Positions 39,232 through 47,175 of a stretch of 64,000 bases of DNA are shown here, one piece after another. The position numbers were made by a program, and so were the translations under genes. The notes under the pieces are model-generated. The model saw nothing but the letters and a program-made list of their open reading frames with translations. It did not search any database and was not told where the DNA came from. The first letter of the stretch is position 1, and the number at the start of each line of letters is the position of its first letter. The stretch is from a bacterium (GTDB taxonomy: Bacteria; Planctomycetota; SZUA-567), in the NCBI GenBank assembly GCA_003245715.1, contig QKCJ01000054.1, positions 1 to 64,000 of the forward strand. The letters are read 5' to 3'.

Positions 39232-39933
39232 ATGCGATATGACAGAAAAAAATTTACTCTGATTGAGATGCTGGTTGTCATTTCTATCATCGCAATACTT
39301 TCATCTTTGCTGATGCCGTCATTACAGTCGTCGCTTGAAAGCGGGCGCAAGGTTGTGTGCGCAAATAATTTCAAGTTGTTGAATTTCGGATTTCAATCAT
39401 ACATCAATGATTTTAATGGCTATATTGTCCCTCCGGTGAACCAGAATACAACAAACCGGCGGCTTTATACGTTTGCTTACCATTGGGACTATTATTTTGG
39501 ACTTAATTATCTGGAGCAGAAATGGCTGAGTGAAAAGTGGGATATGTTCCAGTGTCCGAGCGATGATTTTGAACGGGTGTCCTACAAGAAAAAATACCGA
39601 TCCTACTCTGTTCCTCTTGGTTTGCTTGGTGATTTGACCAGTGATGAGGATGTTCGTATAACCAACCGTAAAATCAAGCCCTCAAGGACGCTGATGTGCG
39701 GTGAGAATGAAATGACAAAGGCAAAATATGAAAACGCCTATTGCGGTAACGCTTCTTCAAATGCCGAGGTCGTTTTCTGGTCAGGCCTCTATATCGGTGT
39801 GCCGCATAATCATACTTCAAATATGCTCTTTATCGACGGTCACGTTGAAACCGGAAATCTTATGACCTGGTTTACTCCTTCATATGAAGGCTACGGCTAT
39901 CCTTATATCCAGCATTTCACCTTTGATAAGTAG
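39232..39933 (+). CDS. Prepilin-like (pseudopilin) protein with H-x9-D-G motif, locus 3
   Basis: The 233-residue product has a leader of eight residues (MRYDRKK before F) and FTLIEMLVVISIIAILSSLL, the cleavage/methylation signature. Near the C-terminus, P-H-N-H-T-S-N-M-L-F-I-D-G-H fits the H-x9-D-G motif exactly, which marks the large PVC pseudopilin family. ATG 39217 would add five residues, but AAAGG (39220-39224) correctly serves ATG 39232. It follows the small secreted gene by 55 bases and precedes the GH63-like gene. Predicted inner membrane, periplasmic side. Confidence 0.9.
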   Translation: MRYDRKKFTLIEMLVVISIIAILSSLLMPSLQSSLESGRKVVCANNFKLLNFGFQSYINDFNGYIVPPVNQNTTNRRLYTFAYHWDYYFGLNYLEQKWLSEKWDMFQCPSDDFERVSYKKKYRSYSVPLGLLGDLTSDEDVRITNRKIKPSRTLMCGENEMTKAKYENAYCGNASSNAEVVFWSGLYIGVPHNHTSNMLFIDGHVETGNLMTWFTPSYEGYGYPYIQHFTFDK

Positions 39934-39961
39934 TATTTTTATTCAGTTCAAATATTTCATG

Positions 39962-39978
39962 CTCATTCGCTGAATGAG
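39962..39978 (+). repeat. Perfect hairpin between the third pseudopilin and the GH63-like gene
   Basis: CTCATTC-GCT-GAATGAG forms a seven-base stem with a three-base loop, 42 bases before the next start codon. With no T-run after it, it may be an mRNA processing or stability element, or an operator. Confidence 0.45.
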
Positions 39979-40019
39979 AGAATAGCATATTATCTAAATC
40001 ACCTGTTTAAGGGCAAACT

Positions 40020-41663
40020 ATGGACAGTATATATCTTGAATCAAGCCGTTGGTTTTCAGGCCGGTTGATGGCATACTCCGGAATTGAGGGCGAAACTTCA
40101 TATTCTTCCGGTATTGTAGTGGCTACGTCTCCGGTTGGTATTGGGTTTAACTTTAAATTGCCGGCAAAGGGTAGTGTACTTTTTGATCTTACACATAAGT
40201 CATCAAGTATCGGTGGCGATTTTTTTAAGATTAATGGCCTTAATTCCGAAGGTGTAAAGGTTGAAGTCGCCGGTGTTTTTATTGATACCTTTCACCTTCT
40301 GATACATGACCCTTTTATGCTCTCATTCTTTGAACAGGCTGATGCGGATTATGCGTTTATCAGAAAAGGTGATTATCTGTTGATAGGCACTGCTGCATTC
40401 TTTGATGAAAGTCTGATTGATGCGGATTTTGCAGAATATTATCAGAATTATAAAGCATGGTTTGAGTCTCTGCCGCTTGTTGAAACTGATAATAATCAAC
40501 GCAATTCAACTCTCGCCCGTTCCGCCTGTATGATGAAGACGCAGATTTATACACCCGAAGGTCATGTGAAAAAACGCTGGTCGACGCCTGACCGTTGGCC
40601 GCACCGGAGCATGTGGCTGTGGGATACGGCGTTCCATTCAATTGGCTGGCGTCATCTTGATACTGCGGTTGCGAAGGAAATTTTTGAAGCCATGCTTGGT
40701 TTAATCCGTGATGACGGTTTTTTGCCACACATCGGTAATCCCAGATACATCAGTAATATCACCCAGCCACCAGTTCTGGCAATGGCTGCGTGCATGCTGT
40801 CTGAAAATGACGATAGCACCGGGTGGCTTAAAGAAGTATATCCACTACTTGCAGATTATGTCAGCTGGGATTTGAATAACCGTGACACTGATGGGGATGG
40901 ACTGGTTGAGTGGTTTATTGAGGAGGATGAGAACTGCCGCAGCGGTGAGAGTGGAATGGATAATTCCACCCGCTTTGACACCGCGATTCAACTTGGCGCG
41001 GTTGACTTTAATGCCTTTTTATGTAATGAGTCCGGCAAGCTTTCGGAACTGTCCGCCAGAATCGGTAATAGTGATGACTCCGGGAAATGGAAAAAAGAAG
41101 CCGGGCGTATCCGTGATTTGATCTGCTCAAAACTTTATGACAGTAAGGAGAAATTTTTCTTTGATTATAACGCAGCACAGAATGAACTTTCTGGAGTTCT
41201 GGCGTCTTCCGGTTTTCTGCCTCTTCTTTGTGACATTCCTGAAGACCAGATAGAGGGACTCTGCGCGCACCTAAACAACCCCGAAACCTTTGCCACGCCG
41301 TTTCCTATTCCAAGTATTGTCAGTAAGGATGCTGAGCATAGTACGGATATGTGGCGTGGGCCGACCTGGATCTGTATTAACTGGCTGGTGGCGGAAGCTC
41401 TGGATAAACATAACCGGCAGGAGCTTGCGCTGGCTCTTCGCCGGAAGACTGTTGAGGAAATTGAGCGTTGGTTTTATAATTATGGAACTTTCTTTGAATA
41501 TTATGACGATCAGGGCGCATGTACTCCGCCTCGTCTGATGCGTAAGGGGAAGACTCCGGCAGAGGGGGATCACGATTGTCATCCGCATCAGGCGATCAAA
41601 GACTTCGGCTGGACGGCCACTTTGTATCTGGATCTTGTTATGAGATTTTCTGAGAAGTTCTGA
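40020..41663 (+). CDS. GH63/GH37-like (trehalase-type) glycosidase, cytoplasmic
   Basis: The 547-residue product has no signal peptide. From about residue 175 the (alpha/alpha)6 barrel typical of GH63 and trehalases is evident: R-S-M-W-L-W-D-T-A-F-H (about 196-206), D-G-F-L-P-H, D-T-D-G-D-G-L-V-E-W, then M-D-N-S-T-R-F-D and W-R-G-P-T-W-I-C-I-N-W-L (about 442-453). Bacterial relatives include glucosylglycerate and mannosylglycerate hydrolases and other alpha-glucosidases. The catalytic Asp and Glu are probably in M-D-N-S-x-x-F-D and H-P-H-Q-A-I-K-D-F-G-W regions, though this is not certain. It would act in the cell on imported oligosaccharide released by the secreted GH5-like enzyme. Last gene of the operon, ending at a strong terminator. 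Confidence 0.8.
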   Translation: MDSIYLESSRWFSGRLMAYSGIEGETSYSSGIVVATSPVGIGFNFKLPAKGSVLFDLTHKSSSIGGDFFKINGLNSEGVKVEVAGVFIDTFHLLIHDPFMLSFFEQADADYAFIRKGDYLLIGTAAFFDESLIDADFAEYYQNYKAWFESLPLVETDNNQRNSTLARSACMMKTQIYTPEGHVKKRWSTPDRWPHRSMWLWDTAFHSIGWRHLDTAVAKEIFEAMLGLIRDDGFLPHIGNPRYISNITQPPVLAMAACMLSENDDSTGWLKEVYPLLADYVSWDLNNRDTDGDGLVEWFIEEDENCRSGESGMDNSTRFDTAIQLGAVDFNAFLCNESGKLSELSARIGNSDDSGKWKKEAGRIRDLICSKLYDSKEKFFFDYNAAQNELSGVLASSGFLPLLCDIPEDQIEGLCAHLNNPETFATPFPIPSIVSKDAEHSTDMWRGPTWICINWLVAEALDKHNRQELALALRRKTVEEIERWFYNYGTFFEYYDDQGACTPPRLMRKGKTPAEGDHDCHPHQAIKDFGWTATLYLDLVMRFSEKF

Positions 41664-41715
41664 TTTCAGAGGCTCGGTCCGTTTAACGTTCAAAATACGC
41701 TTCAATGTTTAAAAC

Positions 41716-41744
41716 AAGGGGATGGCTCGCGCCACCCCCTTTTC
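41716..41744. terminator. Bidirectional rho-independent terminator
   Basis: AAGGGGATGGC (41716-41726) pairs with GCCACCCCCTT (41731-41741) with one mismatch around a TCGC loop, followed by T's on the plus strand and T-rich sequence (TTGTTTT) on the minus strand. It lies between the convergent GH63-like and REC-DUF2225 genes. Confidence 0.85.
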
Positions 41745-41783
41745 CTCCCCAAGTGCAGACTACTCCCCAACGCGCATACAGAA

Positions 41784-43292
41784 TTATTGTTGTCTCTGCT
41801 GCTGCATTTGCGCCTGCATCTTCGCCATTTTTTCTTCTTTGGCAATATCCAGATATCTGTTCTCAATCGGAAGCAGAAAGCGTTCAATTGTCTTTACTTC
41901 CGGGCTTTTGGCCTGGCGAGCCTTGACCAGAGCCATCTTCATCTCGCCGACGCATTTTTTGCGCAGCTTAACCATATTCTCTTTTTCGTCCTTGCTGGCG
42001 ATAAACGGCAACAGCATATCCGACAGAAAGAAACGCCTGGTTATGCAATAGAGCCGCTCTTCAAGGACATTGAAGTCAATATCATTAACCTGTATCAGAG
42101 CCTGCATCGCTTCAAACATCGTCTTGATCCGCATTTGTTTGAGCGTTTTAATCTTGTCTTTATATTTTGGCATTTTAGCCATTAGGCCATAAATATAGAA
42201 CTTCTTGAGCAGATAGCCGGCGCTTTTATGAACCAGACGTGAAGATGCTTCGCCCATAAAATACTTCTGAAGGCTTCTGGCGCAACTAACCGCCAGATCA
42301 AGCGAAATTAGCGCGTCTTCCGGCTCACGCGGGTATACCTCCGTGGTTGTTGCCAGGCGGAATAAACCCATACCATGACCGCTTGCCTTCTGTACCAGTT
42401 CGTGACGTTTGACTTCCTGAATTTTCATGTCTTTTCTGATTTTTGCGGAAACCGGGAAGAAAACCTTTTCCCATTCTTTGGCTGGAATCTGCTGCACCTG
42501 AGTTATGTTTGACGGGCGCTTGGTCCAGATACGCATAAAGCCAATACGGTCCGAGGCGTAAAAACATTCCGGACAGATAACCATTTCTGTCAGCGGGTAC
42601 TCGATATAACTCTTTTCCAGACCGTCCCTGTAGAGGCCGATTGCTAGCCGGTCATTATAATCAGGCTTTAGCGCGCGGTTGGTAAGTCTGGGGGCGGTAA
42701 AGGTTGTCTCACAGAAAGGGCAACGGAAGTACGAAGGCCGCAGGGCATATTGTTTGGGCATTGGAAAACCGCCGAATTCCAGCGGAAAACCATATGAACT
42801 CAAAATAGCTTTATGCTCTTCCTCGAAATATTCAACTGCCTGGGATTTGCTGTGCCTTGAGCGAATGCTGTTGGTAATTGCCTTTATTATATTTGACATG
42901 TTCAGGGGTTTGGGAATAAAGTCGTCAATGCCAAGGCAGCGGCATTCATGGAGTTCGCGCTCCTCGTCGGCTCCGCTGAAAATGATAACCGGAAGATGGT
43001 TGAAGTGGATGTTGTCGCGGATATAGCGTAAAAGCCCTAATCCGTTCATTCTCGGCATCATCAGATCAAGCATCGCCAGATCAAACGGCTCTTTTTTGCG
43101 TTGCTGGTTCTGGAGAACTTCGATGCCGTCAACCCCGTCGACTGCCGTGACGGCAATGGCTTTCAGCCGCGTCAGGACATTTGCAACAATAGTTCTTATT
43201 TGCGCATCATCCTCAGCGATGAGGATTCTTTTGCCAGAGAGAATTTCTTCCTCATCTTTATGTGGGTTGAGTGGATCAGCAACATTGGCCAT
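41784..43292 (-). CDS. Receiver domain fused to a DUF2225 zinc-type domain
   Basis: Residues 22-140 are a receiver domain (I-L-I-A-E-D-D, DLAMLDLMMPRMNG with the phospho-Asp, I-P-K-P). After a linker, residues about 190-260 carry two cysteine pairs, F-R-C-P-F-C-E and V-I-C-P-E-C-F-Y-A, in the arrangement of DUF2225 proteins (C-P-x-C ... C-P-x-C-x-Y-A), likely a zinc site. The remaining 240 residues are helical, TPR-like, ending in a glutamine-rich tail (MQAQMQQQRQQ). DUF2225 has no assigned function. The fusion suggests that phosphorylation controls it. The STAS gene upstream on the same strand is 184 bases away and ends at a hairpin. Confidence 0.83.
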   Translation of the reverse strand: MANVADPLNPHKDEEEILSGKRILIAEDDAQIRTIVANVLTRLKAIAVTAVDGVDGIEVLQNQQRKKEPFDLAMLDLMMPRMNGLGLLRYIRDNIHFNHLPVIIFSGADEERELHECRCLGIDDFIPKPLNMSNIIKAITNSIRSRHSKSQAVEYFEEEHKAILSSYGFPLEFGGFPMPKQYALRPSYFRCPFCETTFTAPRLTNRALKPDYNDRLAIGLYRDGLEKSYIEYPLTEMVICPECFYASDRIGFMRIWTKRPSNITQVQQIPAKEWEKVFFPVSAKIRKDMKIQEVKRHELVQKASGHGMGLFRLATTTEVYPREPEDALISLDLAVSCARSLQKYFMGEASSRLVHKSAGYLLKKFYIYGLMAKMPKYKDKIKTLKQMRIKTMFEAMQALIQVNDIDFNVLEERLYCITRRFFLSDMLLPFIASKDEKENMVKLRKKCVGEMKMALVKARQAKSPEVKTIERFLLPIENRYLDIAKEEKMAKMQAQMQQQRQQ

Positions 43293-43391
43293 TATATATT
43301 CCGCAGCGCATTAATTGGTAAATTAGGTATACAAATAATATAATAATCTTATACCGGATTTTATTGTCAGGGAGAAAAAATGTCAAGCTAA

Positions 43392-43414
43392 ACCCGCAGA
43401 AAAAGCCTGCGGGT
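43392..43414 (-). terminator. Hairpin downstream of the STAS gene
   Basis: ACCCGCAG (43392-43399) and CTGCGGGT (43407-43414) form a perfect eight-base stem. On the minus strand it follows the STAS gene by about 60 bases; the T-run after it is broken, so termination is likely but not certain. Confidence 0.6.
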
Positions 43415-43476
43415 CGATAAAAACCACGGTTTATTGAATATTGTCATATGCTTGGGAAAACGTCAGGGATTGTCAA

Positions 43477-43767
43477 TTACTTCTCAGTGCTGTCAAGCAA
43501 ATCGCCAAGATTTACCATTTTGAGTAATCTCTCAACATTCTCATTTGGGTTGACAATCTTGATTTTGCGGTTTTCTGACATCATCTTTTGATAAGTGGCA
43601 AAAAGCGACCCCATCGCCATAGAGCTGATGCTGTTGGTTTGGGTGAAGTCAAGTATGACTTCCTGATAGTCAGAGTCTTCTATCTTCAGCAGTTCTTTTG
43701 CGAACCTGTCTGCATTTTCACCTGTGATTTCAGGGAATTCTTCGCCGACGTTAAGTTCAATCTTCAT
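43477..43767 (-). CDS. STAS-domain protein (anti-sigma factor antagonist type)
   Basis: The 96-residue product is a lone STAS domain: I-E-L-N-V-G-E-E at the start, Y-Q-E-V-I-L-D-F-T-Q-T-N-S-I-S-S-M-A-M-G-S-L in the centre, where the phosphorylatable Ser of SpoIIAA-like proteins sits (Ser48 or Ser49), and I-K-I-V-N-P-N near 74. Such proteins bind partner kinases of the RsbW/SpoIIAB kind and free a sigma factor, or act in partner-switching with response regulators. No partner kinase is seen beside it. GGAG precedes the ATG by seven bases. Confidence 0.88.
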   Translation of the reverse strand: MKIELNVGEEFPEITGENADRFAKELLKIEDSDYQEVILDFTQTNSISSMAMGSLFATYQKMMSENRKIKIVNPNENVERLLKMVNLGDLLDSTEK

Positions 43768-43912
43768 TTTCGTACTCCGGAAATTAAAATATATCCTCTA
43801 TATATAGTTTCGAATATTAATGTGGATAACGCAAGTAAAAAATACAGAATAACTAGCAAATCCCCTTAATTTTTTTACAATCCAAATACAATAATTAGCA
43901 GTAAATAAGCAA

Positions 43913-43942
43913 TTGACAGAATAGGGGTTAAATATATATAAT
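43913..43942 (+). promoter_or_regulatory. Consensus promoter of the arg cluster
   Basis: TTGACA (43913-43918) and TATAAT (43937-43942) are both perfect, 18 bases apart, and about 100 bases before argB. Confidence 0.8.
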
Positions 43943-44042
43943 GTTAGTGGTTAGCTGATAGCCTCAAGTCACTGTGATTTGAGACGGATGCTATCATATT
44001 TTATTTATTAATATTCGCTTAGTGGATAAATGGAGCGAAAAT

Positions 44043-44924
44043 ATGATTGAACAGGCGATAAAAAAAGCTGCAACTCTCGTTGAAGCGCTGCCATACATCA
44101 AGCAGTTTCAGGGAAAGATTGTTGTTATCAAACTTGGGGGAAGCGCTCAAGAAGATGAGCAAATCCTCAAAAAGATCTTTACAGACATTGATATGATGAT
44201 GACTGTGGGGATGCTTCCGGTGGTTGTGCATGGCGGCGGCAAGAGTATCACCAAAGCCATGAAGGAATCCGGTATTCAGGCGCGCTTTGTCCATGGTCAG
44301 CGCGTGACCTGCGAGAAAACTATTGATATTGTTACTGCGGTGCTTGGTGGTGAGGTTAATGAGCATCTGGTCAAGCTTATGGATGAGGTTGGTGGCAGAG
44401 CGATGCCGATTAACGGCCGTGACAACCGTTTTCTCAAAGCATTGAAGAAGCATCTTCCGGAAGCGCCGGATGAGGATCTTGGCTTTGTCGGCGAACCGGT
44501 AGCTATTGACGCGTCGCTGGTTTACTCGATCCATGAAAAGGGTTGTGTGCCTTTTATCGCGCCAATTGCCTGTGGTCTTGGTGCGGATGCCGATACTCTT
44601 TACAATATTAATGGCGATACGGCGAGTGCGCTGATTGCCCGTGAGCTTCATGCTGACAAGCTGGTTTTCTTTATGGATGCCTGCGGTATCTGTACTGACC
44701 GCAATGATCCGGAAACCCGCATTTCTCATGCAGACCGTTCATTGATTGAGAAGATGACTTCCGAGGGGGCTATTGCCGAGGGTATGATCCCCAAGACCCA
44801 GGCGGCGCTTTTCGCTCTGGAGGGCGGGGTTAAGAAGGTTCATATTGTCTCTGGAAGCCAGCCGCATGCGCTGCTTCTTGAAATTTTCACCCAGCAGGGT
44901 GTTGGTACGGAGATTGTCGAATGA
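44043..44924 (+). CDS. argB: Acetylglutamate kinase ArgB
   Basis: The enzyme phosphorylates N-acetylglutamate in arginine synthesis. The 293-residue product contains V-V-I-K-L-G-G-S-A near the start (phosphate binding), V-V-V-H-G-G-G-K-S-I-T (about 61-71), the substrate segment G-Q-R-V-T, and the C-terminal G-G-V-K-K-V-H-I-V-S-G. ATG 44043 with GGAG eight bases before it is chosen over 44022. The stop overlaps the start of argD in ATGA. A consensus promoter lies upstream. Confidence 0.94.
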   Translation: MIEQAIKKAATLVEALPYIKQFQGKIVVIKLGGSAQEDEQILKKIFTDIDMMMTVGMLPVVVHGGGKSITKAMKESGIQARFVHGQRVTCEKTIDIVTAVLGGEVNEHLVKLMDEVGGRAMPINGRDNRFLKALKKHLPEAPDEDLGFVGEPVAIDASLVYSIHEKGCVPFIAPIACGLGADADTLYNINGDTASALIARELHADKLVFFMDACGICTDRNDPETRISHADRSLIEKMTSEGAIAEGMIPKTQAALFALEGGVKKVHIVSGSQPHALLLEIFTQQGVGTEIVE

Positions 44925-46120
44925 GTACAGGGTGTTCTTGCAAGTCTGCCCAGCAGGTGGCGATGGAAGAAAAATTCAGCAAGTATGTAGTTGCCAATTA
45001 TACCAGATTGCCGATTACGGCTGTACGCGGATCTGGAAGCAAGCTTTGGGATATCAACGGTAAAGAGTATCTTGACCTGTTTCCAGGGTGGGGTGTTGCC
45101 GGACTTGGCCACTGTCACCCCCGGATTGCCGAGGCTGTAGCCCGTCAGGCGACCAAGCTGATTCATGTTGCCAATAATTTTTATATTGAAGAGCAGGGCG
45201 AATTTGCCGAAATGCTTTCGACGCGCGCCTCAGGCCAGAAGTGCTTTTTCTGTAATTCCGGCGCGGAAGCTGCTGAAGGGGCGATCAAGCTTGCCCGCCT
45301 GCACTGTCAGCCGAAGTATAAAATCATTACCATGAAAGATTCTTTTCATGGCCGGACATTTGCCGCGATTTCCGCGACAGGTCAGCCAGCTTACCGTAAG
45401 GGTTTTGAGCCGGCTGTACCGGGTTTTTCCCACGCTACCATGAATGATCTTCAGAGCGTTAAGGAACTGGTTGATGATGAGACCTGCGCGATCATGCTTG
45501 AGCCGGTTCAGGGTGAGGGCGGGGTGCGTCCTGCTACTCAGGAATTTTTGCAGGGCTTGCGCAAACTCTGTGACGAGAAGGGAATGCTGCTGATCTTTGA
45601 TGAGGTGCAGACAACACCGGCGCGTCTTGGCACCTGGTTTGGTTACCAGAGTTTCGGGATTGAGCCTGATATTCTGACTTCAGCTAAAGCCATTGCCGGC
45701 GGAATGCCGTTGGGGGTTATCATGGCTAAGTCTGATGTTGCGGGGGCGATGATCCCTGGCACCCACGCGAGTACTTTCGGTGGCAATTCAATCGGTTGCG
45801 CAGCCGGAATTGAAGCGATAAAGGTTATTGAAGATGAAGACCTTATGGGTAATATAGTACGTCTTGGCGGTTATATTGACCAGCGGATTTCAGCTCTTGC
45901 GGAATCGGCTGGAATAATCAGCGCCAGCCGCCGGATGGGCTTTATGGTCGGTTTTGAACTTGACTGTCCGGGAGCGGCTATTGTCGATCAGTGCCGCGAC
46001 AACGGTTTGCTTATTAACTGCACCCACGGTAATATTCTGCGTATGTTGCCGGCATTTAATATAACCGAGGACGAACTTTCCCAGGCGTTTGATATTATTG
46101 GCCGGGTTATGGCCAAATAG
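44921..46120 (+). CDS. argD: Acetylornithine aminotransferase ArgD (class III, PLP)
   Basis: This cytoplasmic enzyme converts N-acetylglutamate semialdehyde to acetylornithine. Fold-type I blocks are clear: F-C-N-S-G-A-E-A-A-E-G (110-120) binding PLP phosphate, D-E-V-Q (227-230), and the Schiff-base lysine in T-S-A-K-A-I-A-G-G (Lys256). The loop after D-E-V-Q reads T-T-P-A-R-L-G-T-W instead of the common T-G-x-G-R-T-G-x-W, and the N-terminus has an unusual C-S-C. It overlaps argB by four bases. Class III relatives such as succinylornithine or GABA aminotransferases cannot be fully excluded, but context strongly favours ArgD. Confidence 0.9.
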   Translation: MSTGCSCKSAQQVAMEEKFSKYVVANYTRLPITAVRGSGSKLWDINGKEYLDLFPGWGVAGLGHCHPRIAEAVARQATKLIHVANNFYIEEQGEFAEMLSTRASGQKCFFCNSGAEAAEGAIKLARLHCQPKYKIITMKDSFHGRTFAAISATGQPAYRKGFEPAVPGFSHATMNDLQSVKELVDDETCAIMLEPVQGEGGVRPATQEFLQGLRKLCDEKGMLLIFDEVQTTPARLGTWFGYQSFGIEPDILTSAKAIAGGMPLGVIMAKSDVAGAMIPGTHASTFGGNSIGCAAGIEAIKVIEDEDLMGNIVRLGGYIDQRISALAESAGIISASRRMGFMVGFELDCPGAAIVDQCRDNGLLINCTHGNILRMLPAFNITEDELSQAFDIIGRVMAK

Positions 46121-46144
46121 TTACAGGTGTTATTTTTAATGAGC

Positions 46145-46178
46145 GGTTTTCCTTGTGTTTTTGTGTATTGGGAAGACC
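46145..46178 (+). repeat. Inverted repeat between argD and argF
   Basis: GGTTTTCC (46145-46152) can pair with GGAAGACC (46171-46178) with one G-T pair, around an 18-base loop. It lies in the 119-base gap between argD and argF and may be a partial terminator or processing site. Confidence 0.35.
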
Positions 46179-46239
46179 AGAATGCTGTAGGTGCGGTAGC
46201 GGTAGTTATTTGCAGTAATGAAAACTGAAAGCTGGTACG

Positions 46240-47175
46240 ATGAAAAAAGACTTTATCAATATTCTGGATTTTTCGGCTGATGAGCTTGAAGCTGTCCTCA
46301 AGCGTGCGGTGTATCTCAAGGCACGCCGTAAAGCCGGTATTGTTGAGGATTGCATGAAGGGCAAGACTCTGGCGATGTACTTCCAGAAAGCGTCACTGCG
46401 TACCCGCGTCAGCCTTGAAGTTGCGATGAGTTCAATGGGTGGCAGTTCCATCTATATGGACTATCAGGGCGAAAATATGTTTGACCGCGAATCACTGCCG
46501 GATCAGGCTCGTGTAATGAGCCGCTTTGCCGATATTGTCAGCATGCGTACCTTCAGCCACAACGATGTCGAGGAGTATGCAAAGTGGGCGGATGTGCCTG
46601 TTATCAACGCGCTTTCTGACTGGTCACACCCTACTCAGGCCATGGCGGACATAATGACCATGCGTGAATATCTCGGTGATACTTCAGGGCGTGAGCTTGT
46701 TTATGTCGGGGATGGTAATAATGTAGCGCGCAGCCTTGTTGCTATCTGCTCCCGCCTTGGCATTAAATGCACAATTGCCTCACCTGAGGGGTATCAGCTG
46801 GACGAAGATTTCATGCAGGGGGTTCGCGCACAGTGTCCTGAGGCTGATATCCGTCTTGTTACTGACCCGTCAGAAGCGGTAAAGAATGCGGCGGCAATCT
46901 ATACCGATGTCTGGGCGAGCATGGGGCAGGAGGATGAACAGGAGGAGCGCAGGAAGGTCTTTGCTCCTTATCAGATCAACCGTAGCCTCCTTGAAAAGGC
47001 ACCGGAGGGAACAATTGTCCTGCACTGTCTGCCGGCGCACCGCGGTGAAGAGATCACCGACGATATTATGGATGATAAGAAGATCTCGGCGGTCTTTGAC
47101 CAGGCTGAGAACAGAATGCATATAAACCGGGCTATTATTTCAACCTTGTTGAATAGTCCGTCAGAAGGGGAGTGA
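46240..47175 (+). CDS. argF: Ornithine carbamoyltransferase ArgF
   Basis: The enzyme makes citrulline from ornithine and carbamoyl phosphate. Blocks: F-Q-K-A-S-L-R-T-R-V-S-L-E (carbamoyl phosphate loop, Ser-Leu-Arg-Thr-Arg rather than Ser-Thr-Arg-Thr-Arg), S-M-R-T-F-S-H, D-W-S-H-P-T-Q-A-M-A-D (about 125-135) and L-H-C-L-P-A-H-R-G-E-E. The Leu at the second loop position also occurs in N-acylornithine enzymes, but the H-C-L-P-A-H-R-G-E-E end is standard for ArgF. The length of 311 is normal. Its TGA overlaps the ATG of the following HD-GYP gene by one base. Confidence 0.9.
   Translation: MKKDFINILDFSADELEAVLKRAVYLKARRKAGIVEDCMKGKTLAMYFQKASLRTRVSLEVAMSSMGGSSIYMDYQGENMFDRESLPDQARVMSRFADIVSMRTFSHNDVEEYAKWADVPVINALSDWSHPTQAMADIMTMREYLGDTSGRELVYVGDGNNVARSLVAICSRLGIKCTIASPEGYQLDEDFMQGVRAQCPEADIRLVTDPSEAVKNAAAIYTDVWASMGQEDEQEERRKVFAPYQINRSLLEKAPEGTIVLHCLPAHRGEEITDDIMDDKKISAVFDQAENRMHINRAIISTLLNSPSEGE

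Noticed and set aside
44019..44729. 236-codon open frame antisense to argB
   Set aside because: It lies entirely within argB on the other strand, and its product is rich in Arg, His and Asn with no domain; it is a shadow of the argB codon pattern.
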